In this document: one piece after another, positions 53,741-62,838 of the stretch
Layout: each line of letters starts with the position of its first letter
How positions within the stretch are numbered: position 1 is the stretch's first letter
Origin: Haladaptatus sp. DYF46
Lineage (GTDB): Archaea > Halobacteriota > Halobacteria > Halobacteriales > Haladaptataceae
Length of the DNA stretch: 64,000 nt
Assembly (NCBI RefSeq): GCF_021083305.1
Contig: NZ_JAJFAY010000003.1
Coordinates: 186,001 to 250,000 of the forward strand
Reading direction: 5' to 3'
The notes under the pieces: model-generated
Database searches by the model: none
Told to the model about the DNA's origin: nothing
The model's input: the letters and a program-made list of their open reading frames with translations, nothing else
Made by a program: the position numbers and the translations under genes

Positions 53741-54142
53741 TCAGTGAACGCTGAGTTCGTCGTCCGTTTCGACCTCGTCGCTTGCCCACCGAAGGACGAA
53801 ACTCACGCTCTCTTCGGACCCCGACTCCATCAGCGAGGAGTCCGAATCGACGGCGACGCTGAACGAAACCGTCTCCGGCGGGTTCATCGTCGCGCTCTCG
53901 TTCCCGACGAGGAGCGTCACCTTCTGCGTGTCCGTCGATTCGAGCGACTCCGACGGGGAGCGCTCCGTCGAGTTCGTCGTGGAACCGGCTTCCCGGGACT
54001 CGTTCGTTCCGATACCCGTTTCGGAGCGACCGGTCCCGTCGGAACGACCCGTTCCGTCGGAATCCAGTTTGTCCGCGAACTCGCGCAGATACGTCGCGAC
54101 CTCCGACCTGCTCTTTTCGAACTCGGCTTCCAGTTCTGCCAT
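53741..54142 (-). CDS. amphi-Trp domain-containing protein
   Basis: 133 residues. LEAEFEKSRSEVATYLREFADKLDSDG at the start, then after a Ser/Thr/Gly-rich insert (about 30-65), KVTLLVGNESATMNPPETVSFSVAVD and ESVSFVLRWAS. This two-part pattern (helix pair, then strands with PPExVxFxVxVxxE and FxLxW) matches the amphi-Trp domain. The insert with DGTGRSDGTGRSE is low-complexity and contains a short direct repeat. Function unknown. Confidence 0.7.
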   Translation of the reverse strand: MAELEAEFEKSRSEVATYLREFADKLDSDGTGRSDGTGRSETGIGTNESREAGSTTNSTERSPSESLESTDTQKVTLLVGNESATMNPPETVSFSVAVDSDSSLMESGSEESVSFVLRWASDEVETDDELSVH

Positions 54143-54374
54143 ACCCTCGATTACCGAAGCCTCTGGTTAATGATGCTGGTTGCGATAACAAGCCCGCTTT
54201 ATGTAAAATTTGTAGCCGCGTTCGTCCGGATCCGGCGTTGGCAGGCATGATGCTTAACAGCGAAACTGTCGTACCTTTCGACCACGCGTACCTGCCCAGC
54301 ATGGCAGGGAGAAATCGGAGGAAGGAAGGGCGAACGACCGACTCGGAAACTGATCACGACAACTACCGAAAACC

Positions 54375-55592
54375 ATGTCAACGACAATCGCTGTCCTCGG
54401 ATCGGGATACGCCGGGGTCGCGGCCGTACAGAGCCTCGAAGACGAGTTGGAGGAGACAGACGCCGATATCGTCTGGGTATCGGAGACGAACCATCATCTG
54501 GTGTTACACGAGGTCCATCGCTGCATACGGAAACCAGCGGTCCGTGACAAGGTCGTCATTCCGATAGACGACCTGAAATCGGAGGACACGGAGTTCGTCC
54601 ACGGGACGGTCAACGGTCTCGACGTGGACGACCACGTCGTCCATCTCGAAGCCGAGGACTCCATCGACTACGATTACTGCATCGTCTGCCTCGGCAGTCA
54701 GACGGCGTTCTACGGTATCGACGGGTTGGCGGAACACGCGCTCACGCTCAAGAGCCTCGGCGACGCGATGACGATTCACCAGGAGGTAATGTCGGCCGCA
54801 ACCGATGCGACCGAAGACGACCCGGCACAGGTGGTCATCGGCGGTGCCGGACTGACCGGCATCCAAACCGCGGGCGAGGTGGCCGCGTTACGCGACGAAC
54901 GCGACGTCCCAATCGAGATACGACTCATCGAGATGGAGGACGAAATCTTCCCGGGACACGACCACGAGTTCCAAGGGGCGATTCGGAACGAACTCGAACG
55001 GAAGGATATAGACATCATGACGGGTGCGACGGTGTCCGAAGTGGACGATACGACGATTCAGTTCGAGGGGGAGGACCCGCTCCAGTACGACGCGTTCGTG
55101 TGGGCCGGCGGCGTGCAAGGGGACGACGCGCTTTCCGACGTCGATATCGATACGGAACACAACCGCGCCTACGCGAATTCGACGTTCAAAACGAGCGACG
55201 ATCGCGTTCTCGCCATCGGCGACGCGGCGCTCGTCGAACAGGACGCCGAAGGCGGGCCGCTCTCCGAACAGGACGCGTGGGAGGCCATCGTCCACCCTGA
55301 CACGGACGACGTTCCCCCGCCGACGGCCGAAGCGGCCATGGAGGAGGGAGAACACGTCGGCGAAAACGTGGCGCGTATGATAGCGGGGCGCGAACCCGCC
55401 CACTGGTCGTACATCAACAAGGGCACGCTGGTCTCCGTCGGGGACAGAGCGGTCGCACACGACGTCATCGGCATCCCGCTCAACACGTTCGGCGGGCCGG
55501 GAGCCCGTGTGCTCAAGAAGGCGATATCGGCCCGGTGGATAGGGGAATCGTATTCGTGGCTGGCGGCGGCGAGAGCGTGGAACGACATGTGA
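54375..55592 (+). CDS. Type II NADH dehydrogenase-like FAD oxidoreductase
   Basis: 405 residues. Two dinucleotide motifs are present: TIAVLGSGYAGVAAVQSL for FAD and QVVIGGAGLTGIQTAGEV for NADH. DAFVWAGGVQG and VLAIGDAALVEQ (second FAD contact) and an amphipathic C-terminal region (LKKAISARWIGESYSWLAAARAW) fit membrane-associated NDH-2 or related disulfide-type flavoproteins. It would pass electrons from NADH to a quinone without pumping protons. The following HAD gene starts 23 bases after its stop. Confidence 0.8.
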   Translation: MSTTIAVLGSGYAGVAAVQSLEDELEETDADIVWVSETNHHLVLHEVHRCIRKPAVRDKVVIPIDDLKSEDTEFVHGTVNGLDVDDHVVHLEAEDSIDYDYCIVCLGSQTAFYGIDGLAEHALTLKSLGDAMTIHQEVMSAATDATEDDPAQVVIGGAGLTGIQTAGEVAALRDERDVPIEIRLIEMEDEIFPGHDHEFQGAIRNELERKDIDIMTGATVSEVDDTTIQFEGEDPLQYDAFVWAGGVQGDDALSDVDIDTEHNRAYANSTFKTSDDRVLAIGDAALVEQDAEGGPLSEQDAWEAIVHPDTDDVPPPTAEAAMEEGEHVGENVARMIAGREPAHWSYINKGTLVSVGDRAVAHDVIGIPLNTFGGPGARVLKKAISARWIGESYSWLAAARAWNDM

Positions 55593-55615
55593 GTCGAACA
55601 GGAGGGAAGTTCGAA

Positions 55616-56293
55616 ATGGTACGAGATGAGACGGGAACGCCCGAACGGAACGTCGCTGTCTACTTCGATATCGACGGAACGCTCCTCGAAAAACGGCGCG
55701 ACGAGGATGAAATCGTCGAAACCGCGACGGCGTTCGATATCGATATCAGCGACGAAGCGGTCCACGATTTCGACGGATTGGTGGAGCAGTATTTCCGTCG
55801 AAACATCTCGGACGGCTACCGGGAGGCCGTCGAGACGTTCACGGACCACCTTGGAATCGACGTCGATACCGACGCGTTCACCCGCGATCTCGAACGGCGA
55901 AAGGTTGAAAACACCCGCCTCGTTGACGGTGCGGAGGACGTCCTCAACGCGTTCGCGGACGTTGCGGTCGTCGGAATCATCACCAACGGTGCGGGCGACG
56001 TTCAACGGGAGAAACTGGCGAGACACGGCATCGCCGACTACTTCGAACACGTCCTCGTCTCGGGCGAACTGGACACCATGAAGCCGAAAGACGAGATGTT
56101 CACGCGGGCGAAGCGCGAGCAGTCGGCGGACGAGTACGTGTACGTCGCCGACCGCCTCGGAGACGACCTTGTTCCGGCGAGTCAGAACGGGTTCGTCACC
56201 GTTTGGATTTCGGACGGGTCCTCCGAGGTAGCCGACATCACGGTCCCGTCGGTCGCTGACCTCAGCATGAAGCCCGTGGACGATGCGTCGTGA
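55616..56293 (+). CDS. HAD-family phosphatase
   Basis: 225 residues from the ATG at 55616 (MVRDETGTPE), with ggaggg about 10 bases upstream. Motif I is YFDIDGTLLE (DxD). A helical cap covers about 25-95, IITNGAGDVQREKLARHG holds motif II/III region residues, and MKPKDEMFTRAKR with YVADRLGDDLVPASQNGFVTVW is motif IV. Probable phosphoglycolate-phosphatase-like monophosphatase; the substrate is unknown. Likely co-transcribed with the NDH-2-like gene. Confidence 0.8.
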   Translation: MVRDETGTPERNVAVYFDIDGTLLEKRRDEDEIVETATAFDIDISDEAVHDFDGLVEQYFRRNISDGYREAVETFTDHLGIDVDTDAFTRDLERRKVENTRLVDGAEDVLNAFADVAVVGIITNGAGDVQREKLARHGIADYFEHVLVSGELDTMKPKDEMFTRAKREQSADEYVYVADRLGDDLVPASQNGFVTVWISDGSSEVADITVPSVADLSMKPVDDAS

Positions 56294-56458
56294 TTCGCGA
56301 GCGCCATGCAACGGTCAGCGAACGCGAACAGTCCAGTCGAGCGTTCGACAGAGCACAATAATGAATAGAGACGAAGCCGTAGCCGTGAGGCCTACGACGA
56401 TGGAAACGGGGGTTTCGAAGGTATGACAGTGATACGACCGAAGACGGAGTAAGTATTG
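56294..56458. other. Short intergenic stretch before the GH15 remnant
   Basis: About 165 bases with no recognisable gene or strong repeat. It separates the HAD gene from the GH15 fragment. Confidence 0.3.
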
Positions 56459-56677
56459 ATGGGTTCGTTTGCACCGATTTCGGAATACGGGATTATCGGG
56501 AGTTTGGAGACGTGCGTTCCCGTGAGTACGGACGCGGCGATAGACTGGGTGTGTTTCCCGAGCGTGAATTCGTCGAGCTTGTTCGCCGCGATTCTCGACG
56601 CTGACCGGGGCGGGGAGTTCACCATCTCTCGTATCGAAGGAGACCCGTACGGATGCAGGCCGAGAAACCGGAACTGA
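56459..56677 (+). pseudogene. 5' fragment of a glycoside hydrolase family 15 (glucoamylase/trehalase-like) gene
   Basis: From the ATG at 56459: MGSFAPISEYGIIGSLETC, then VPVSTDAAIDWVCFPSVNSS and LFAAILDADRGGEFTIS. This is the N-terminal signature of GH15 proteins (PIxDYGxIGxxxTxxLVxxDGSIDWxCxPxFDSPSxFAxLLD). After about residue 57 the match ends and a stop follows at 56677; the remaining several hundred residues, with the catalytic Glu pair, are absent. The next gene is on the other strand. A 3' deletion is the simplest account. Confidence 0.65.
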
Positions 56678-56728
56678 ACGACGCCGGGATGTCAGTTTTC
56701 GCGGGTGAAGACGTACGTCGGCGTCCCG

Positions 56729-57514
56729 TTACTCGTCGTTTTCGAGCACTTCGGCCGAGTCGTCCCTCGGTCGATAGCCGATCGACTTGAGCGTGTGGGT
56801 GAGCGAGAGACACCGCTCGTCGTTTCTGGAAATCGCGTGGACCGCGAGCGGATTCGTCGGGATGTCGGCGAACGCGGCGGACCGTAACGCGTCGTGGCAG
56901 TCACGGGGGCTGAGCCACATCGCACGCGCGAACCGAGCGTACGCCTCCGGGTAGTCGGTATCGGGGTCCGCTTGGCTGTCCCGGAGGTTCTCGCGCGACA
57001 TCAGCCACCCGATGCGGAGGTTCACCGATTCGATGCCGCTCTGACTGGCGAAGCGGTTGCCGATGGCCTCGCTCGACACTTTCGTTACGCCGTACCACGA
57101 GTCGGGATGCGGTCGGGCGTCGTGGTTGACGACCGGCGTCTCCTCCTGCAACGTTTCGGGTTCGTTTGCGGCGACGGTTTCGTTCCCGTTGATGGCGTGG
57201 TTCGAACTCGCATAGACTACCCTATCGAGTCCGTTCTCGACGGCCGCTTTGTACGCGTTGTACGTCCCCTCGATGTTCACCGTGTGAAGGTCGTCCCAGT
57301 CGGCGTAGGGTGACGGGTTCGCCGCGAGGTGAATGAGAACGTCCTCGTCGGAGAGGGCGTCGACGAACGCGTCCCTGTTCGTCACGTCGACCGGAATGCT
57401 GTCCATGTCGTCGCGCTCGTGCTGCGTGATGAGCGTGAGGTCGTGGTCGTCGAAAGCCTTCCTGACTTCCGTTCCGACGTTACCTGACGCGCCCGTGGCG
57501 GCGATTTTGGTCAT
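56729..57514 (-). CDS. NAD-dependent dehydrogenase of the Azf/uronate-dehydrogenase type
   Basis: 261 residues from the ATG at 57514 (MTKIAATGASGNVG). TGASGNVGTEV is the Rossmann loop, LIHLAANPSPYADWDDLHTVNIEGTYNAYKAA, VVYASSNHAINGNE and WYGVTKVSSEAIGNRF hold the Ser and YxxxK active site. AMWLSPRDCHDALRSA completes the pattern of the extended-SDR group that includes uronate dehydrogenase and the haloarchaeal NAD-dependent glucose-6-phosphate dehydrogenase Azf. It oxidises a sugar hemiacetal to a lactone. gnd and rpiA lie in the same window; a G6P role is one option, uronate oxidation another. Confidence 0.75.
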   Translation of the reverse strand: MTKIAATGASGNVGTEVRKAFDDHDLTLITQHERDDMDSIPVDVTNRDAFVDALSDEDVLIHLAANPSPYADWDDLHTVNIEGTYNAYKAAVENGLDRVVYASSNHAINGNETVAANEPETLQEETPVVNHDARPHPDSWYGVTKVSSEAIGNRFASQSGIESVNLRIGWLMSRENLRDSQADPDTDYPEAYARFARAMWLSPRDCHDALRSAAFADIPTNPLAVHAISRNDERCLSLTHTLKSIGYRPRDDSAEVLENDE

Positions 57515-57573
57515 ATCGGATGATCGAGAGGGAGACACACATAAATGATGGCCGAACGAAACGACGCCGCCCG

Positions 57574-59061
57574 TTAGAGGCGACCCAAGAGGACGTCGGT
57601 GTCCTCGATGCCGTCGATGACGTACTCCATGAACTGGTTGGCCTTCGCCCCGTCCACGAGGCGGTGGTCGTATGAGAGGCTGAGGTCTATCTGCGGTCGC
57701 ACTTCGACCCCACCATCCTCGGTTGCGACCGGTTCCTCCCGAATCCGTCCGATACCCATGATGGCGACCTCCGGGTAGTTGATGATGGGCGTTCCGAACG
57801 TTCGATGTTCGCCGAAGCTGGCGAGGTTCGTGACGGTGAAGGTGCCGTCCTGCATGGCGGTGGCGTCGATGGACCGCTCTCGCGCCTGTTCGGTGAGGTC
57901 CGACAGTTCCCGCGCCACCTCGACGATGGACTTGCTGTCGATGTCCTTGATGACGGGAACCATCAGTCCGTTCTCGGTGTGGGTCGCACAGCCGACGTTG
58001 TAGTAGTACTTCTCCACGATTTCGTCCGTCGTGTCGTCGATGCTGGCGTTCACCATCGGGAACTCTTTCAACGCCGGAACGACCGCCTTGAGCAGAATCG
58101 GCGTGTAGGTGATGTGAACGTCGTGTTCCGCGTCGAGGCGCTCTTTGAGGTCCACGAGTTCGGTGGCGTCCGCCCGGAACCCGGAGGTCAACTGCGGGAC
58201 GACGGCGGCCGAACGGGACATGTTCTCGGCGATGCGAGCGCGAAGCCCCGAGAGGTCCCGGCGTTCGGCGCGCTCCTCGTCCTCGTCGATTTCGACCGGT
58301 TCGATTTCCGTGGTCGGGTGTTCGATGGCGTATGACGCCTCGCCACCCGCTTCGGTGGTCCCGCCGGTCGCTCCGCCGGACACCCTCGCGTCGATATCTT
58401 GGCGGACGACGCGCCCGTTCGGTCCCGACCCGTCGATGGACGAGAGGTCGACTCCCTGCTCGCGGGCGTAGGCACGGGTTCGCGGTGCCGCGAACACCCG
58501 GTCTTCGGACGTCGTGGGCGACTGTGACTCCTCGCCCTTCGTTTCGCTCTCGGCCTCCTCCTCGGCTTGGCTTTTCTCCGTTTCTTCGGAGTCGGGTTCC
58601 TCTGCGGCCGTTTCTTCGGATTCCTCCTCCGCCGCTTCTTCTTCCGCTTCCGATTCTTCTTCGGATGCCTCCGTTTCAGGTTCCGTCTCCTCCTCGGCGT
58701 CCGCTTGAGCCTCCTCGGATGCTTCCTCCTCGGTGTCCGTCTCCTGCTCGGTGTCGGCTTCTTCCGCCGCCTCCTCGGCCGCCTCGACTTCCTCGCCGCC
58801 GCTCGGCGGGGAGTCCGTCTCGATGACGACGAACACCTCGCCGACCTGCACGACGTCGCCCGGTTCCGCCTGTCGCTCCTCGATAGTACCGGGACACGGC
58901 GACGGAACGTCCGTGACCGCCTTGTCCGTCTCCACCTCGCAGAGGACGTCGTGTTCCTCGACGTCGTCGCCCTCCTCGACGTGCCACTCGACCAGTTCCG
59001 CCTCGGTCAACCCCTCTCCGGGGTCGGGGAGTTCGAACTCGTAGGCGGTCACGCCGACCAC
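57574..59061 (-). CDS. Dihydrolipoamide acyltransferase (E2) of a 2-oxoacid dehydrogenase complex
   Basis: 495 residues from a GTG at 59061; a GTG nine bases later is possible. The lipoyl domain runs to about residue 80 with the lipoylated Lys in EVETDKAVTDV. A very acidic Glu/Ala linker (about 95-180) follows, then the peripheral-subunit-binding domain (APRTRAYAREQGVDLSSIDGSG) and the catalytic domain ending LSLSYDHRLVDGAKANQF (His and Asp of HxxxDG). It passes the acyl group from E1 to CoA. Last gene of the operon after E3 and E1. Confidence 0.92.
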   Translation of the reverse strand: MVGVTAYEFELPDPGEGLTEAELVEWHVEEGDDVEEHDVLCEVETDKAVTDVPSPCPGTIEERQAEPGDVVQVGEVFVVIETDSPPSGGEEVEAAEEAAEEADTEQETDTEEEASEEAQADAEEETEPETEASEEESEAEEEAAEEESEETAAEEPDSEETEKSQAEEEAESETKGEESQSPTTSEDRVFAAPRTRAYAREQGVDLSSIDGSGPNGRVVRQDIDARVSGGATGGTTEAGGEASYAIEHPTTEIEPVEIDEDEERAERRDLSGLRARIAENMSRSAAVVPQLTSGFRADATELVDLKERLDAEHDVHITYTPILLKAVVPALKEFPMVNASIDDTTDEIVEKYYYNVGCATHTENGLMVPVIKDIDSKSIVEVARELSDLTEQARERSIDATAMQDGTFTVTNLASFGEHRTFGTPIINYPEVAIMGIGRIREEPVATEDGGVEVRPQIDLSLSYDHRLVDGAKANQFMEYVIDGIEDTDVLLGRL

Positions 59062-59127
59062 CCCCTTCGAGCGATGGTGCGGTCTTCGAACGGTTCCGCC
59101 GGGAATCGCCGTCGGCCTGTCGCGTGT

Positions 59128-61320
59128 TCAGTACTCATAGCTCATCACCGCCTCGATGGCGAACGTCGCCCGCTCCGCGTCCGTGAGATAGTCGTCCTCG
59201 ATGTCGTTGTCCGGGAAGTGAACGTCGTAGCCCGTCGCCCGCTTGACGGGGGCTTTCAGTCGATCCAGCGCGTACTCGTTGACCAGCGCCGAGAGTTCCG
59301 CGCCGAGGCCGAGCGTGCGCCGCGCTTCGTGGACGACGACGCACCGGCCGGTCTTCTTCACCGATTCCAAAATCGTCTCCACGTCGAGCGGCGAGAGCGT
59401 GACGAGGTCGATTATTTCGACGTCCGCATCGACTTCCTCCGCGGCGCTCTCGGCGTGCCGGACCATCGCCCCCCACGTGAGTACCGTCACGTCCTCGCCC
59501 TCACGGACGGTTCGCGCTTCGTCCAACGGGAGCGTGTACTCCTCGGTCGGCACCGGTTCGTCGAATCCTCGATAGATGCGTTTGGGCTCCATGAACACGA
59601 CCGGATCGTCACACCGAATGCTCGATGCCAACAGTCCCTTGGCCTGATACGGCGTGCTCGGGCAGAGGACGCGGACGCCTGGGGCGTGAATCTCGAACGT
59701 CTCGGTCGATTCCTGATGGTATTCGAGCGCCTTGATGCCGCCCCCGTACGGCATCCGAATCGTCATCGGCAGTTCGGTGTCGCCGCCGGTCCGCTCGTAC
59801 ATCTTGGCGACGGCGTACATGAACTGGCCGAACGCGGGATAGGAAAAGCCCTTGAACTGGATTTCGGGGACCGGTCGGTCGTCCCGCATCGCCATTCCCA
59901 CCGCAGTGCCGACGATGCCGTTTTCGGACAGCGGCGTGTCTATCACCCGGTTCGACCCGAACTCGTCGAGGAGTCCCTCGGTGGCGCGGAAGACGCCGCC
60001 GATGGGCCCGATGTCGTACCCGAGGATTCGTATCGCGTCGTCGCGGTCCATCTCCTGATGGAGCGTCCGGTTCACGGCCGTCACGATGTTCCAGTCCTCC
60101 GTCTCCACGTCGTCCTCGTCGGGGTCGAGCGGCGCGATTTCGACGCCGAGGTCCGGACCGTGTCCCTCCCATTGCTCCGTATCGAACTCGTCCCCGGTGA
60201 AATCGGTGAACGGGTTCTCTCCCTCCTGTTCACGTTGGAACTCGGTTCGTTGGTGGGCCTCGCGCCACGAGGTCCCGTGGAGGTGGTGGTCGAACATCCG
60301 CATCGGGTCGGTGTCAGGGACGCTCCGGGCCGTTTCGACGGCGTCGTCCACCTCGTCATCAATCTCTTTTCGTATCTCCTCGCGCCGGTCGTCGTCGAGG
60401 AGGTTTCGGTTGCCGAGATAGGTCGAGAACCGGTCGATGGGGTCACGGCCTTCCCACTCGTCTTTCAGTTCGCTCTCGTCCCGGTAGAGGTCCGCGTTGT
60501 CCGAGGTGTTGTGGTTCCCCATCCGGTAGGTGACACATTCGACCAGCGTCGGCCCGCCGCCCTCGCGGGCGCGTTCGACCGCTTCGCTCGCCGCGTCGTA
60601 GACGGCGAGAACGTCGTTACCGTCCACGCGTTCGTGCGGAACGCCGTACGCCTCGGCCTTCTGAGCGAACGTCTCGGCGGCGGTCTGGCGCTGTGACGGT
60701 TCCGAAATCGCCCATTGGTTGTTCTGTACGACGATGACCGCCGGCGCGTTGAAGACGCCCGCGAAGTTCATCCCGTCGTGGAACGACCCCTCGCTGGTGG
60801 ATCCGTCGCCGATGAAGACCATCGAGACCGTGTCCCGGTCGCGGAACCGGTCGGTCATCGCCGACCCCGCCGCGTTCGTCACGTTCACCGCGACGGGCGT
60901 GTAGTCCGGCGAGAAGTTTACGGGAGATTCCCAGTCGTCGATGCCCTCGGCTATCGTCTCGGGTTCCTGGCCGGTCGTCCCGAGGATTATCTTCGCCATC
61001 GGCACGTCCCAGTGGAGGAGCGCCGCGTTCTGTCGGTAGGTGTAGAACAGCCAATCGTTCTGGTCCAGCGCCGCGGCGGCACCGAGCGGGGTCGCCTCCT
61101 CGCCGAGTTCGCGGGCGACGAGGCTCGCCTCCCCGCTTCGCTGCATGTCCAACATCGTGTCCTCCAGTCGTCGCGTCGCGACCATGGTTCGATACCATCC
61201 GAGGAGATCGTTGTCTTCGAGGTCCGGTACGTCCGCCCCGTCGAGGAGGTGGCCCTCGTCGTCGAGGAGTTGGTGAAAGTCGCGTGGCGGGTCGCGCTCG
61301 GACCATTTCTCTTCAGACAT
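59128..61320 (-). CDS. 2-oxoacid dehydrogenase E1, alpha and beta fused in one chain
   Basis: 730 residues. The alpha half has the thiamine-diphosphate motif GDGSTSEGSFHDGMNF at 171-186 ending in NN at 200-201, and HNTSDN. A linker near 340-390 leads to the beta half: WNIVTAVNRTLHQEM, GYDIGPIGGVFRATEGL, IVGTAVGMAMRDDRPVPEIQF and RRTLGLGAELSALV. In most bacteria and haloarchaea these are two subunits of about 360 and 330 residues; here they are one frame. The E1 decarboxylates pyruvate, a branched-chain 2-oxoacid or a related acid. Between lpd and E2 genes. Confidence 0.9.
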   Translation of the reverse strand: MSEEKWSERDPPRDFHQLLDDEGHLLDGADVPDLEDNDLLGWYRTMVATRRLEDTMLDMQRSGEASLVARELGEEATPLGAAAALDQNDWLFYTYRQNAALLHWDVPMAKIILGTTGQEPETIAEGIDDWESPVNFSPDYTPVAVNVTNAAGSAMTDRFRDRDTVSMVFIGDGSTSEGSFHDGMNFAGVFNAPAVIVVQNNQWAISEPSQRQTAAETFAQKAEAYGVPHERVDGNDVLAVYDAASEAVERAREGGGPTLVECVTYRMGNHNTSDNADLYRDESELKDEWEGRDPIDRFSTYLGNRNLLDDDRREEIRKEIDDEVDDAVETARSVPDTDPMRMFDHHLHGTSWREAHQRTEFQREQEGENPFTDFTGDEFDTEQWEGHGPDLGVEIAPLDPDEDDVETEDWNIVTAVNRTLHQEMDRDDAIRILGYDIGPIGGVFRATEGLLDEFGSNRVIDTPLSENGIVGTAVGMAMRDDRPVPEIQFKGFSYPAFGQFMYAVAKMYERTGGDTELPMTIRMPYGGGIKALEYHQESTETFEIHAPGVRVLCPSTPYQAKGLLASSIRCDDPVVFMEPKRIYRGFDEPVPTEEYTLPLDEARTVREGEDVTVLTWGAMVRHAESAAEEVDADVEIIDLVTLSPLDVETILESVKKTGRCVVVHEARRTLGLGAELSALVNEYALDRLKAPVKRATGYDVHFPDNDIEDDYLTDAERATFAIEAVMSYEY

Positions 61321-61419
61321 GGTCGGACACCGTGGATACCGGAACCGCCTGTGGCTTCGTGTCGGTGCGGTGCGATTCGTTCGTCGGTGAAGTGGAAGGT
61401 TCGTTCATGGATTTGAGGG

Positions 61420-62838
61420 TCATCGGTCGTTTCGGGTGTGAATGGCGTGGTCGCGTGCGTTGGCCGCGGCCTCCTTCGCGGCCTCCGAGAGGGTCGGATG
61501 GGTGTGAATCGTCGCGGCGACGTCGTCGACGGTCGCGCCGAGTTCGAGCGCGAGGCCGAACTCGGCGACGAGTTCCGATGCCTCCGGAGCGACTAGTTGC
61601 GCGCCGAGGAGATATCCCTCGTCGGCGTCAGCGACGACGCGGACGAACCCGTCGTCGTCGTTCAGGGTGAGCGCGCGGCCGCTCGCTCGGAGCGGCATCT
61701 CGCCGGTTATCACGTCGTAACCGCCCTCCGCAGCCTCGTCCTCGGTCATCCCGACCGTCGCGATTTCCGGGTCGGTGAACACCACCGCCGGGACGGCTTG
61801 GTAGTCGAGCGCAGCCGGTTCTTCCGCGATGACTTCGGCCACGACTTCGCCCTCGCGCATCCCCTTGTGGGCGAGCATCGGTTCGCCCGCCACGTCGCCG
61901 ATGGCGAAGACGTTCTCGCGTTCGGTGCGGCCCTGTCCGTCGGTTTCGATGAAGCCGTCGTCGGTCGGATCGAGGCCGACCGCGTCGAGGTTCACCGTGT
62001 CGGTGACGGGTTCGCGGCCGATGGCGACGAGGGCGTTTTCGGCGTCGTACTCCGCTTCTTCCCCCTCTTCGTCCTCCGTGACGAGGGTGATACCGCCGTC
62101 GCGGTCGCGCCAGTCCGCCGCCCGCTCGCCGAAGTGGAAATCGACGCCGAGGTCCGTCGCGCGCTCGCGAACGAGTTCGCTCGCCGCCGCTCCGTAGCCG
62201 GGAAGTATCTCGTCCAGCATCTCCACGACGGTCACGTCGGTTCCGGCCTTGGCGTAAGCGGTCGCGAGTTCCATGCCGATGTAGCCGGCACCGACGATGA
62301 CCAGCGACTCGGGCGCTTCTTCGAGCGCGAGCGCCCCTCGCGAGTCGAGAATCGGGTCCTCCTCGAACGGGAAGTCGGGGAGTTCGATGGCACGACTACC
62401 CGTCGCGATGACGGCGTGGTCGAACGACAGTTCGTGTTCGCCGTCGTCGGTGTGGACCGTGACGGTCGATTCGTCGGCGAACTCGGCGCGGCCCTCGACG
62501 AGCGTCGCGCCCGCCTGCTTGCAGAGTTGCTCGACGCCGCCGGTGAGGCGGTCCACGACGTCGTCCTTCCATTGGACGGTTTCGGAGAGGTCGATTTCGG
62601 GGTCGGCGTGGATGCCGCGGTCCTCGCCCGACGCCGCCTCGTGGGCGGCGTCGGTCGCCGAGATGAGCGCCTTCGATGGGATACACCCGAAGTTGAGGCA
62701 GGTTCCGCCGTACGCCTCCTTCTCTACGAGCGTGACGTCGAGACCGAGTTGCCCGGCGCGAATCGCCGCGACGTAGCCACCCGGTCCCGCGCCGACGATG
62801 ACAACTTCAGTTTCGTCCGGAACGTTCGTATCAGACAT
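61420..62838 (-). CDS. lpdA: Dihydrolipoyl dehydrogenase (E3)
   Basis: 472 residues. EVVIVGAGPGGYVAAIRAGQLGLDVTLVEKE is the FAD loop. GGTCLNFGCIPSKALI holds the redox-active Cys pair, VIVGAGYIGMELATAYAKAG is the NAD loop and HTHPTLSEA carries the C-terminal catalytic His (with Glu). It reoxidises the lipoyl groups of E2 and passes electrons to NAD+. First gene of the operon; 99 bases separate it from E1. Confidence 0.95.
   Translation of the reverse strand: MSDTNVPDETEVVIVGAGPGGYVAAIRAGQLGLDVTLVEKEAYGGTCLNFGCIPSKALISATDAAHEAASGEDRGIHADPEIDLSETVQWKDDVVDRLTGGVEQLCKQAGATLVEGRAEFADESTVTVHTDDGEHELSFDHAVIATGSRAIELPDFPFEEDPILDSRGALALEEAPESLVIVGAGYIGMELATAYAKAGTDVTVVEMLDEILPGYGAAASELVRERATDLGVDFHFGERAADWRDRDGGITLVTEDEEGEEAEYDAENALVAIGREPVTDTVNLDAVGLDPTDDGFIETDGQGRTERENVFAIGDVAGEPMLAHKGMREGEVVAEVIAEEPAALDYQAVPAVVFTDPEIATVGMTEDEAAEGGYDVITGEMPLRASGRALTLNDDDGFVRVVADADEGYLLGAQLVAPEASELVAEFGLALELGATVDDVAATIHTHPTLSEAAKEAAANARDHAIHTRNDR

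Noticed and set aside
58680..58800. Repetitive gag/gcc-type codons resembling a tandem repeat
   Set aside because: This is the acidic Glu/Ala linker of the E2 protein, a normal low-complexity hinge in haloarchaeal E2.
58567..60696. A 709-codon open frame on the plus strand opposite the E1 and E2 genes
   Set aside because: Starts inside the acidic linker of E2 (giving a Phe/Arg/Leu repeat) and runs antisense to E1; not protein-like.
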